Shown here: piece after piece, positions 1-8,509 of the stretch
How positions within the stretch are numbered: the first letter of the stretch is position 1
Layout: each line of letters starts with the position of its first letter
Origin: Bacteroidales bacterium
Lineage (GTDB): Bacteria > Bacteroidota > Bacteroidia > Bacteroidales > M50B96
NCBI GenBank assembly: GCA_021740905.1
Contig: JAIOYV010000013.1
Coordinates: 1 to 64,000, forward strand
DNA: 64,000 nucleotides
Reading direction: 5' to 3'
Notes under the pieces: model-generated
What the model was told of the DNA's origin: nothing
The model's database searches: none
Seen by the model: the letters and a program-made list of their open reading frames with translations, nothing else
Program-made: the position numbers and the translations under genes

Positions 1-2003
1 GGCACGTGCCCAGCGATGCCGAATGGTACGAAATGGAAAACTATGTGGATAATACAGTGAACGACCCGGCAGCCATCAATTATCGGGGCACCGATATTCA
101 TCTTAAATTGATAGATGGCGGCAGCACTGGCTTAGACCTTATTTATAGTGGTGTCTACTATGCACCCAATGGAGCTTTCTTTGGAGGTGGCATAACAAAC
201 AGGTTTGGGGTTTATGCAACTTCAACAGAAAATTCGACCAAAACATGGATGCGTACCTTAGACGAAGGCCAAACAGGTATTAAGCGGTCATCCGATCCGA
301 AATCACTTGGGATTTCTGTCCGTTGTATCCAGGATGAAGGAGGTGCTCCGCCTTGTAGCCCGCTGCCAAGCCAGGCTAATGCAGGTGCCGATCAGTTAAA
401 TATCGTGGGCACTTCGACTGTCCTTAATGCAGTTTCGCCAAGTGTAGGCACCGGCCAATGGTCGATTGCAAGTGGTACTGGAGGTAGTTTCTCAAATTCG
501 GCTTCAAACACAAGCACGTTCAATGGAGTTGCAGGGGAAACGTATCAGTTGACCTGGACTGTTTCAAATAATTGTGGTAGTACTAGCGACCAGGTAGAAA
601 TCAGTTTCTATCTGTGCTCTCCAACACCAAGCCAGGCCAATGCAGGTGCTGACCAGTTAAATATTGTGGGCACTTCAACTGTTCTTAATGCACTTTCGCC
701 AAGTGTAGGCACCGGCCAATGGTCGATTGCAAGTGGTACTGGAGGTAGTTTCTCAAATTCGGCTTCAAACACAAGCACCTTCTTTGGTGTAGCCGGTGAA
801 ACATATCAGTTGACCTGGACTGTTTCAAATAATTGTGGTAGTACTAGCGACCAGGTAGAAATCAGCTTCTATCTCTGTTCGCCACAACCAAGCCAAGCCA
901 ATGCTGGCACCGATCAGTTGAATGTTGTAGGCACTTCGGTCACTTTGCTTGGCAATGTTCCAACTCAAGGAAACGGGCAGTGGTCGATTGCCAGTGGGAC
1001 TGGTGGTTATTTCTCCAACCCATTTTCAAACTCAAGTACCTTCAATGGAATAGCCGGGCAATCCTATCTCTTGACCTGGACTATTTCGACTACTTGCGGC
1101 AGCACGAGCGACTCGGTAGCAATCAGTTTCTACCTTTGTTCACCGCAACCTAATGCCAATGCAGGAGCCGACATTTTGAATATTCAGGTCGACTCTGTTG
1201 TGCTTGGGGCAAATATCCCTCCCTCGCCTGGTACAGGACTTTGGATTATTAATAGTGGGACCGGAGGAAGCTTCTCCGATCCAACTTCAAATACAAGTGT
1301 TTTTTATGGCACTTTGAACGAAAGCTACGAACTGGTCTGGACCGTGACTACAGCATGTGGGTCAGCCAGTGATATAGTAACAATAAGCTTCGTTTTCGCA
1401 TGTGGTTCTCCTTTGCTTGATACCCGTGACAACCAGGAGTACAATACCTTACAATTCGGCACCCAATGTTGGATGGCCAGTAGCCTGAACTATGGAACTT
1501 ATGTTCCGATATCAGCAGGGGCAAGTCAGGCCAACCTGACGGCCGAAAAATTTTGCTATGATAACCTGATACAAAATTGCGACACCTTTGGGGCAATGTA
1601 TTCGTGGGCAGAATTGATGAACTACACTACCCAGGCAGGGACACAAGGGCTATGCCCATCGGGTTGGCACGTGCCTACGGATTATGAGTGGTACATCCTT
1701 GAGAATTATCTCGATACTACTGTTATTTATGATCCAACAACACTGGGTTGGAGAGGGACTGATGTGGGCACCAAGCTAAGGCTTAATGGCAGTTCAGGCA
1801 TGAATTTAAGGTTAAGTGGACAGACGGTCAACACTCAATTTCTAAACCTGGGGGTTTGGGGCTACTATGCTACTTCAACAACATACCCTCTGGGTGGCCC
1901 TACAGGTCATATTGTGCGCAAACTCGAATCGTCCGAAAACAGGATCAAGCGTACGTATAATACCATTTCGTATGCATCGAATGTACGTTGTCTGAAAAAC
2001 TAA
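1..2003 (+). CDS. FISUMP surface protein with four tandem Ig/PKD-like repeats (5' end outside window)
   Basis: The open frame enters from the left edge: the first codons read HVPSDAEWY, the continuation of the GWHVP motif of a FISUMP (Fibrobacter succinogenes major paralogous, TIGR02145) domain, so the GTG at position 6 is not the real start. In order the visible part holds the C-terminal half of one FISUMP domain (to about base 340), four 87-residue Ig/PKD-like repeats beginning at the SQANAGADQ motif (bases 366-1409), and a complete second FISUMP domain (about base 1395 to the end) with CWMASSLNYG, GLCPSGWHVPTDYEW and a terminal VRCLKN. FISUMP proteins are abundant, probably extracellular proteins of unknown role. 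No catalytic residues or T9SS tail are visible. A paralogue follows 43 bases downstream, so the two were probably made by duplication. Confidence 0.85.
   Translation, partial: HVPSDAEWYEMENYVDNTVNDPAAINYRGTDIHLKLIDGGSTGLDLIYSGVYYAPNGAFFGGGITNRFGVYATSTENSTKTWMRTLDEGQTGIKRSSDPKSLGISVRCIQDEGGAPPCSPLPSQANAGADQLNIVGTSTVLNAVSPSVGTGQWSIASGTGGSFSNSASNTSTFNGVAGETYQLTWTVSNNCGSTSDQVEISFYLCSPTPSQANAGADQLNIVGTSTVLNALSPSVGTGQWSIASGTGGSFSNSASNTSTFFGVAGETYQLTWTVSNNCGSTSDQVEISFYLCSPQPSQANAGTDQLNVVGTSVTLLGNVPTQGNGQWSIASGTGGYFSNPFSNSSTFNGIAGQSYLLTWTISTTCGSTSDSVAISFYLCSPQPNANAGADILNIQVDSVVLGANIPPSPGTGLWIINSGTGGSFSDPTSNTSVFYGTLNESYELVWTVTTACGSASDIVTISFVFACGSPLLDTRDNQEYNTLQFGTQCWMASSLNYGTYVPISAGASQANLTAEKFCYDNLIQNCDTFGAMYSWAELMNYTTQAGTQGLCPSGWHVPTDYEWYILENYLDTTVIYDPTTLGWRGTDVGTKLRLNGSSGMNLRLSGQTVNTQFLNLGVWGYYATSTTYPLGGPTGHIVRKLESSENRIKRTYNTISYASNVRCLKN
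366..1409 (+). repeat. Four tandem 261-bp coding repeats
   Basis: Copies start at 366, 627, 888 and 1149, each 261 bases (87 codons), with the phase kept. Copies 1 and 2 share an identical 85-base block (433-517 and 694-778) that includes synonymous positions. Copies 3 and 4 have diverged. This points to recent duplication or gene conversion of the first two units. Confidence 0.9.
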
Positions 2004-2046
2004 GAATATATACATCAACAGCTTTATTTTTTATTATAAAGATTTT

Positions 2047-5000
2047 ATGAAAAAGTATATCCTTCTGATTTTGTTTCTGGCCACACAAGTCGTTTTGTTG
2101 TCACAAACGCCTGATTTCATAAACTATCAGGCAATTGCCCGGAATGCATCAGGCGATATATTCTTCAATCACAATGTGTCTGTCCAAATTCGGATCCTTC
2201 AGGGTCCCGATTTGGCCAGCACAGTATATACCGAAAACTTCTATACCCAAAGCAATGAATTTGGTGTGATCCAATTTTCAATTGGTACGGGTGTGGTACA
2301 ATATGGTAATTTCAATTCAATCGATTGGTCGCAGGCCGGTTATTCAATTTGGATGGGGCTGGATGCCACAGGTGGAAACAATTTCAGACCCATGGGGACT
2401 GACCAATTCGTATCAGTGCCCTATGCTTTTTATGCTGAATCGAGTGGTACTTCGTTCCAGTATTTTGGCTTGTTAAGTTATTCTCAAAGCGAGATCGACA
2501 GCTTGATTGCGAATCCGGGCACTGTGGTTTACAACGTTACTACCTCTTGTGTGAATTTTTTCAACGGAGTAACTTGGACCTCCCTTTGCGGAGACCAAAT
2601 GTGTACGCCCATGCCCTCCCTAGCAAATGCCGGAACAGACCAGAACATTTTTGGTGTGATCACGAACCTTGCTGGAAGTTACCCTGACTTTGGGAATAAT
2701 GAAATTGGGATTTGGAGTATAATTTCAGGCTTGGGTGGTGTAATCAATGAACCGGGGAAACCAAATTCTGTTTTTTCAGGAATAACCGGGGAAACCTACC
2801 AATTAAAATGGACCATTAGTACAATATGCGGCTCAAGTTCCGATGTAGTTTCCATCGAGTTTTTAGCTTGTGATGATGGTAACCCTTGTACCAACGATTA
2901 TCTCACCAACGGCGTATGCCAAAACGAAATTATTGCAGTTACTGTAGCCAATGCCGGGCCTAATCAGCCTGGTGCTCTCAATCCGGTCAATCTTGAAGCC
3001 GACCCAGCCCTTATTGGATTTGGATATTGGTCTATCGTTAGTGGAACCGGAGGGTCGATTGGCGATTCGTTAGATTACCATTCAACTTTTGAAGGGATTG
3101 CAGGAACAACCTACAAACTTGTCTGGCATGTAGAACACCTGTGCGGCGCATCGAGCGATACGGTTGTCATTACGGTTGAATACCCCTTTGCTTGTGGGGA
3201 TAGTTTGATCGACATCCGCGACAATCAAACATACACTACCATTGAAATAAACGGGCATTGTTGGATGACTGAAAACCTAAATTATGGTGGCTTTGTCTCC
3301 TCGTCCCAGGGGCAATCGGATAACTCGATCCCCGAAAAATACTGTTATGGGAACAACCAGGCAAAATGTCTTACACAGGGAGGTCTTTACACCTGGAACG
3401 AGCTGATGCGATACAATACCTTTGAATATGCACAGGGCCTTTGTCCGAACGGCTGGCATGTGCCTACCGATTTGGAATGGTATGGGCTTGAGAATTTTGT
3501 CGACCCTTCAGTAAGCAACCCAACAGCAATTGGCATTCGCGGAACCGACGTAGGGACCAAATTGTTGATTGGCGGAAGCAGTGGCGTAGACATTGTTTAC
3601 AGCGGTACTTACTACCCACCCGACAATAAATTTTATGGTTCGGGCACCTTCAACAAGTTTGGAAATTATGCTACCTCTTCGGTAGAAGGGGGTTATTCCT
3701 GGATGCGTATATTCAGCGAATCGCAGTCAGGGATTGCGCGGTCAGCCGACTCCAAATCACTAGGCTATGCAGTACGTTGTATAAAAAATTATAGCTCTCA
3801 ACCCTGTGTGCCATTCCCAAGCCGGGCCAATGCGGGTCCCGACCAGCGCATAGATTCTACGGGTACGGTTACCCTATCGGCCACCAACCCGGCATTAGGA
3901 TCAGGGAAATGGACAGTAGCTTATGGCACGGGCGGAAGCTTTTCGAATGATACCTTGCCAAACAGTACATTTAATGGTACACCCGGGCAAAACTACCGGC
4001 TTGTCTGGACAGTATCTACGGTTTGCAGCAGTACAAGCGATACCATGTTTGTTTATGCGGCCCATCCTCCCTTCGAGAACGTAATAAAAACCAGATGGAA
4101 TTCTGCTTTGTACGACAACAACGGGAATAAGGAAATCATCGACCTTGAAGCCATTCCCAGACCCGTACAGGGAGGTCATGCTTATTCGTTTGCCAGTGGT
4201 GCAAAAGTGAATACCGGATTAAATTTTGGCGGTCTGGATTATTTCCAGTGGGAGTTCGATATTAAAAAATCGGCAGGGAATATTGCCTCTCTTGCACAAG
4301 TTGGAAGTGGAAATTCGAAGATTCAGTTTTGTTGGTGGTACGACGGATCCCTATATGTGCAAATAGGCACCCTATATGGCGGCACCAATTCGACCTTGTA
4401 CGACAGCTTGATCCACATAAAAGTAGTTTACGACGGTGTAATGCCCAACAATGCGGCAAAGCTGAAAATTTACATAAATGATGAATTACAAACGCTAAGT
4501 TTCTCCGGCAGTATTCCAAATTTCACACCCGCTATCGCAAGCAATTTTATTTTTGGTGCAGGGCCAAACGTATCGCCGGTCTTTAAATTTGCTAATTTCA
4601 AAAACATTCACCGGTATGGTGCATTGCTCAACTTCTATAAGTGCGACGAGCAAAAAGGAACAGTTTCTTTCGATTGCACCGGAGGTTCGGCTGGCACCAT
4701 AACAAATGCCCCGGCAGGCTTTCATTGCCAGGACAATGATTTTATTCCCTGGGCCGACCGATATGGGTATTCTGAAGATAATATACTCGTAGGACGCATT
4801 ATCCCAATTTCGGTGAACTCACCCGGAAATCATACTTCATTTGACATAAACGGACAAGTTCCAAGCTACTTAGGGCAGATTGGGGCAAATTTAGAAATTG
4901 TCGGAAATCCATGCATCAAAGGAAACGGTGTAAATACTTTCGTACAGTTCAATTTCACCGAGGTCGCAAACATTGCTTCAGTGGAAGTTCGTTATTTCAA

Positions 5001-6264
5001 TGGTTCGGCTTGGGTTACAGTAACCGATATAGCTTCTACCGGCACCAGTGTGCCTGGATTATGGCGCATTACAGGACCAAATTTCTTCTTGCTCGCCGAT
5101 GGAACGAATTATTTCAACAATAAAGTAAGTGCCTTGATATGCCGATCGTCAAGTGGCGAAGAAATTATCCATGCGAACTTTTCCGAAACCCGAGCAACCA
5201 AAGCATTTAACCGTGCCCGCCATACCCGCGACGGCGATGGTGTCTATATGAATTTTACACCTAGTCAATTTGTATCCGATGACAAGGCTTATCCTGTAGC
5301 CATAGTAGAAGGTTACGATTTATGGGAATACGATTTCGATTTAGGTACTTACATTGTTGTGGCTTACCATACCGATGGGACGCCTTTATTAACCGACGGT
5401 GATAGCTGGACCGACTATAGTTGGGTGTCAAACCAGCCACCCGCTTCGGGCACTGAGTTCCATAATGGGGCACCTTCGAAACTCCAGTTGGCCAGCAACC
5501 AGGATGTTTTGGATGCCGACCTCGATGGCGTATTTTCAACGAGTACAGCGACTCTTAAAAAGCTCTCTTTTACCGATATAAAACAAGCCAACCTGAACCC
5601 CTTATATTTCCAGTATGGAAATCGCAAGCTTAAAGAAATGGTACTGTATAGCCATGAACTAACAGGAGATGAATCGACCGAAGCAAATACTTTTTTCCGG
5701 GTAAAGGAAAAAGACAATTTTGTTTTTCACGGCGATAGCCACACAGCAGGCTTATTTCAAAAGGCCGGATGGAATTTCCCGAGCCAATACTTCCGTATGT
5801 ATGAAAATAGGTACCAGATGACAAATTTGGCTGTTTCCGGTTGGACAAGCGCACAACTTTTAGCCGATATAGGCAATATCACCGCGTTGTACGATCCTAC
5901 CAAAGACGACAATTATGCGATTATTCTTATAGGTGCAAATGATATTATGAACACCATAGCCTCGCCAAATCAACTGTACGTCAATTTACAGGAGATATGG
6001 GCAACTTGCCGGGCCTCAGGATTTTTTGTTGTAGCTGTAACCCTGTTGCCTCATACTGCCCAACAAGCAAATATGGATGCAATAAACATATTGATCAAAA
6101 GCGATCCCACCCTTTATGATCTGCTTTTGGACCTTACCTTAGACCCCGACATTGGAGTAAATGGAGCCGATCTGGGACCCTTTTATACTGGCGATCACAT
6201 TCACCTAAAAGAAGAGGGGGCCAGGAAAATAGCCGAAATGTTACATGCCCTGTTGCCTGAATGA
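2047..6264 (+). CDS. Secreted FISUMP protein with C-terminal SGNH/GDSL hydrolase domain
   Basis: 1405 residues. A signal peptide (about residues 1-19) is followed by the FINYQAIARN...VPYAFYAES N-terminal module common in Bacteroidota surface proteins (20-135), Ig/PKD-like domains of the same family as in the preceding gene (about 186-375), a FISUMP domain (about 381-582), another Ig-like domain (595-680), a region resembling a LamG/concanavalin-like fold (about 690-860), an unrecognised stretch, and an SGNH hydrolase (about 1225-1405). The hydrolase has all blocks: GDSH with Ser1231, the VSG glycine, GAND with Asn1298, and DHIH with Asp1383/His1386. SGNH enzymes remove acyl or acetyl groups from esters, so a surface deacetylase or esterase acting on polysaccharide is plausible, but the substrate is unknown. 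No T9SS tail is visible. The start is supported by the signal peptide directly after an AT-rich leader. Confidence 0.85.
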   Translation: MKKYILLILFLATQVVLLSQTPDFINYQAIARNASGDIFFNHNVSVQIRILQGPDLASTVYTENFYTQSNEFGVIQFSIGTGVVQYGNFNSIDWSQAGYSIWMGLDATGGNNFRPMGTDQFVSVPYAFYAESSGTSFQYFGLLSYSQSEIDSLIANPGTVVYNVTTSCVNFFNGVTWTSLCGDQMCTPMPSLANAGTDQNIFGVITNLAGSYPDFGNNEIGIWSIISGLGGVINEPGKPNSVFSGITGETYQLKWTISTICGSSSDVVSIEFLACDDGNPCTNDYLTNGVCQNEIIAVTVANAGPNQPGALNPVNLEADPALIGFGYWSIVSGTGGSIGDSLDYHSTFEGIAGTTYKLVWHVEHLCGASSDTVVITVEYPFACGDSLIDIRDNQTYTTIEINGHCWMTENLNYGGFVSSSQGQSDNSIPEKYCYGNNQAKCLTQGGLYTWNELMRYNTFEYAQGLCPNGWHVPTDLEWYGLENFVDPSVSNPTAIGIRGTDVGTKLLIGGSSGVDIVYSGTYYPPDNKFYGSGTFNKFGNYATSSVEGGYSWMRIFSESQSGIARSADSKSLGYAVRCIKNYSSQPCVPFPSRANAGPDQRIDSTGTVTLSATNPALGSGKWTVAYGTGGSFSNDTLPNSTFNGTPGQNYRLVWTVSTVCSSTSDTMFVYAAHPPFENVIKTRWNSALYDNNGNKEIIDLEAIPRPVQGGHAYSFASGAKVNTGLNFGGLDYFQWEFDIKKSAGNIASLAQVGSGNSKIQFCWWYDGSLYVQIGTLYGGTNSTLYDSLIHIKVVYDGVMPNNAAKLKIYINDELQTLSFSGSIPNFTPAIASNFIFGAGPNVSPVFKFANFKNIHRYGALLNFYKCDEQKGTVSFDCTGGSAGTITNAPAGFHCQDNDFIPWADRYGYSEDNILVGRIIPISVNSPGNHTSFDINGQVPSYLGQIGANLEIVGNPCIKGNGVNTFVQFNFTEVANIASVEVRYFNGSAWVTVTDIASTGTSVPGLWRITGPNFFLLADGTNYFNNKVSALICRSSSGEEIIHANFSETRATKAFNRARHTRDGDGVYMNFTPSQFVSDDKAYPVAIVEGYDLWEYDFDLGTYIVVAYHTDGTPLLTDGDSWTDYSWVSNQPPASGTEFHNGAPSKLQLASNQDVLDADLDGVFSTSTATLKKLSFTDIKQANLNPLYFQYGNRKLKEMVLYSHELTGDESTEANTFFRVKEKDNFVFHGDSHTAGLFQKAGWNFPSQYFRMYENRYQMTNLAVSGWTSAQLLADIGNITALYDPTKDDNYAIILIGANDIMNTIASPNQLYVNLQEIWATCRASGFFVVAVTLLPHTAQQANMDAINILIKSDPTLYDLLLDLTLDPDIGVNGADLGPFYTGDHIHLKEEGARKIAEMLHALLPE

Positions 6265-6343
6265 TATCAAGGAATGGAATGGGTGGGTGACATTATCTAC
6301 TCTTCTGATAAAACGATGTTGAGGATAAAGAATTATATGAATT

Positions 6344-6403
6344 TGGAGTGATGGAGTATTGGGGGGTGGTTTGGCAATTGCGACCCAATACTCCATCACT
6401 CCA
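6344..6403. repeat. Perfect 20-bp inverted repeat, 20-base spacer
   Basis: Arms 6344-6363 and 6384-6403 are exact reverse complements (arm begins TGGAGTGATGGAGTATT). A half-site sharing CCCAATACTCCATCAC lies at 54191-54206 and a degenerate one near 29671-29700, so this is a dispersed family. It could end transcription of the preceding gene, but there is no T-run after it. Confidence 0.8.
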
Positions 6404-6511
6404 GAAAAATTAATAGAGGGAAAACAATTCTCTGAAAAAGTGGATTTTGTAGTACACTCAAATAAGATTATTCCCCTTAAGATTTCATTTTCAGAATATA
6501 AAAAATAGTTG

Positions 6512-6519
6512 TAGGTTTG
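6512..6519 (+). promoter_or_regulatory. Candidate -7 box of the rimP-nusA-infB promoter
   Basis: TAGGTTTG matches the Bacteroidota -7 consensus TAnnTTTG. A weak TTTC lies where the -33 TTTG would be expected (about 27 bases upstream). It would start transcription before the hairpin at 6544-6565. Confidence 0.45.
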
Positions 6520-6543
6520 CAGCCGAATGTGAAGGAGAAATAG

Positions 6544-6565
6544 ATAGGGGACCAGAGTCCCCTAT
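6544..6565 (+). promoter_or_regulatory. Leader hairpin directly before rimP
   Basis: ATAGGGGAC (6544-6552) pairs perfectly with GTCCCCTAT (6557-6565) around a CAGA tetraloop and is followed by TTTAT, ending 16 bases before the rimP ATG. The position suggests an attenuator or a translational control element of the operon. The function is inferred. Confidence 0.5.
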
Positions 6566-6581
6566 TTTATTGCAGATTAGC

Positions 6582-7049
6582 ATGATAAAGATTGATGAAA
6601 TAAAAGGCATAGTTGCAGACCAAATGGAAGGGACAGATTTATTCCTTGTTGATTTGCAAATTTCGACATCGAATAAGATTTCGGTTGTGATTGATAGCTG
6701 GGGTTCTGTTTCGATTGACGACTGTGTGTCTATTAGCAGAAAAATTGAAGGTTCGCTCGATAGGGACAAAGAAGATTTTGCACTGGAAGTGTCATCGGCA
6801 GGCCTTGATCATCCCTTTATGGTTTTCGACCAATATAAAAAAAATATTGACCGGAATGTGCAGGTTATAACCCTCGATGGCGTAAAGACGACAGGAAAAT
6901 TGCTGACTGTAACCAATGAGGGGATTGAATTGGAGTATGAAAAGAAAGTAAAAGTGGAAGGGAAGAAGAAGAAAGAAATTCGTGTTGAAAAAAGCCCTTT
7001 CCTGTTTAGTAATATTAAAGCGACAAAAGTTGAAATTTCATTTAAGTAA
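6582..7049 (+). CDS. rimP: Ribosome maturation factor RimP
   Basis: 155 residues from the ATG at 6582; an in-frame TTG 12 bases upstream is less likely. RimP helps 30S subunit assembly. The N-terminal alpha/beta domain (about 1-75) carries the SIDDCVSISRKIEG and FALEVSSAGLDHPF family motifs. The C-terminal SH3-like domain contains a lysine-rich insertion (KKVKVEGKKKKEIRVEK), common in Bacteroidota versions. It is followed 17 bases later by nusA and then infB, the conserved operon order, and this context supports the call. Confidence 0.93.
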   Translation: MIKIDEIKGIVADQMEGTDLFLVDLQISTSNKISVVIDSWGSVSIDDCVSISRKIEGSLDRDKEDFALEVSSAGLDHPFMVFDQYKKNIDRNVQVITLDGVKTTGKLLTVTNEGIELEYEKKVKVEGKKKKEIRVEKSPFLFSNIKATKVEISFK

Positions 7050-7066
7050 AGTCAAAATTTGAAACA

Positions 7067-8305
7067 ATGGAAAACCTGAATTTAATTGATACCTTTTCTG
7101 AGTTTAAAGAGCTTAAAAATATCGATAGGGCTACCATGATGCGTGTCCTAGAGGATGTATTCAGGGGCTTGTTAGTGAAAAAATTCGGAACCGACGAGAA
7201 TTTTGACATCATTATCAATATCGACAAGGGAGACTTCGAGATTTGGCGCAACCGCGAAGTGGTAGAAGACGATGAGATAGAAGACGAGAACCTGCAGATA
7301 CGATTGTCGGAAGCTCTGAAAGTAGATTCGGATTACGAAGCCGGCGAAGATTTTACCGATGAAGTTAAATTAGCCGACTTTGGCCGCAGGGCTATTTTAT
7401 CCTTGCGTCAAAATCTTACCTCGCGGATCCTCGAACTTGAGAAAGACCACGTATACATAAAGTATAGCGACCGTGTTGGCGACATTATCACTGGCGAAGT
7501 GTACCAGGTTTGGAAACGCGAAATCCTTGTTCTCGACGACGAGGGCAACGAACTCATTCTTCCTAAGACCGAGCAAATCCCTACCGATTATTTCCGAAAG
7601 GGTGACGCATTACGTGCTGTAGTCGTGAAAGTGGATATGCGAAACAATAGCCCACTCATTATACTTTCGCGTACTTCACCCGTTTTTCTTGAGCGTTTGT
7701 TCGAAAACGAAGTACCCGAAATTTTCGATGGCCTTATCACCATCAAGAAAATTGTACGGATGCCAGGCGAGCGCGCCAAAGTAGCCGTCGAATCTTACGA
7801 CGAGCGCATTGACCCGGTGGGTGCTTGTGTTGGGATGAAGGGATCGCGTATCCATGGCATTGTCCGTGAGTTGAAGAACGAGAATATCGATGTAATCAAT
7901 TATACAAGCAATATACAATTGTATATTACAAGGGCATTGAACCCTGCAAAAATAAGTTCGATAGAGGTACATGCCGATACGATGAAAGCCGAAGTGTACC
8001 TTAAACCCGACCAGGTTTCTCTGGCAATCGGGAAAGGCGGCCTGAACATTAAACTGGCAGGACAACTTACGGGCTACGAAATTGATGTATTTAGGGATGT
8101 AGAAGGTGAAGACGATGAAGATGTTGACATTGAAGAATTCTCTGATGAAATTGAAAGCTGGATCATTGATGAATTAAAGGCAATTGGCTGTGATACGGCC
8201 AGGAGTGTGTTGGATTTATCAGTTGAGGATTTAGTAAAAAGGACAGACCTTGAGGAAGAAACGATTCTGGAGTTGGTCAAAATTTTCAAGTCAGAATTTG
8301 AATAA
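7067..8305 (+). CDS. nusA: Transcription termination/antitermination factor NusA
   Basis: 412 residues. The RNA-polymerase-binding N-terminal domain (about 1-130) is followed by an S1 domain (about 137-200, GDIITGEVYQVW), and two KH domains (about 205-345) with GACVGMKGSRI and the second KH loop VSLAIGKGG. The C-terminus has an acidic linker (GEDDEDVDIEEF) and a helix-hairpin-helix-like segment (IDELKAIGCDTARSVLDLS, about 365-412). The short C-terminus is typical of this phylum. NusA binds the elongating polymerase and nascent RNA and modulates pausing and termination. It lies second in rimP-nusA-infB. Confidence 0.95.
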   Translation: MENLNLIDTFSEFKELKNIDRATMMRVLEDVFRGLLVKKFGTDENFDIIINIDKGDFEIWRNREVVEDDEIEDENLQIRLSEALKVDSDYEAGEDFTDEVKLADFGRRAILSLRQNLTSRILELEKDHVYIKYSDRVGDIITGEVYQVWKREILVLDDEGNELILPKTEQIPTDYFRKGDALRAVVVKVDMRNNSPLIILSRTSPVFLERLFENEVPEIFDGLITIKKIVRMPGERAKVAVESYDERIDPVGACVGMKGSRIHGIVRELKNENIDVINYTSNIQLYITRALNPAKISSIEVHADTMKAEVYLKPDQVSLAIGKGGLNIKLAGQLTGYEIDVFRDVEGEDDEDVDIEEFSDEIESWIIDELKAIGCDTARSVLDLSVEDLVKRTDLEEETILELVKIFKSEFE

Positions 8306-8509
8306 TTTTTTATTCACAGCATTTTTACTCACTTTTGAAACTTTATTGTGGGATTACAAAGAAACCCTATTGGGAAGTTAGTTCCCCGATCCGTTGTACG
8401 GATAGGTAAACGGTTATTTGAAAGACTATTTAAGGATAAAAAAAACGAGTTGTCGTTGGGAGCAATACCCGCAACAAAATTAAACGGCAGCTCAGAACGA
8501 AAGTTATAT

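Larger units (their letters stand above)
6265..6581. other. Intergenic region before rimP
   Basis: It contains, left to right, a perfect 20-base inverted repeat (6344-6403), a relative of the ACGACAAAA repeat family on the minus strand (about 6434-6461), a TAnnTTTG box (6512-6519) and a hairpin (6544-6565) close to the rimP start. No gene is seen. Confidence 0.7.

Noticed and set aside
6-8. GTG as the start codon of the first gene
   Set aside because: The codons there read HVPSDAEW, the inside of a FISUMP motif, and the frame runs to the left edge. The real start is outside the window.
366-1409. Possible CRISPR or non-coding repeats
   Set aside because: The 261-base period keeps the reading frame and encodes an Ig/PKD-like domain.
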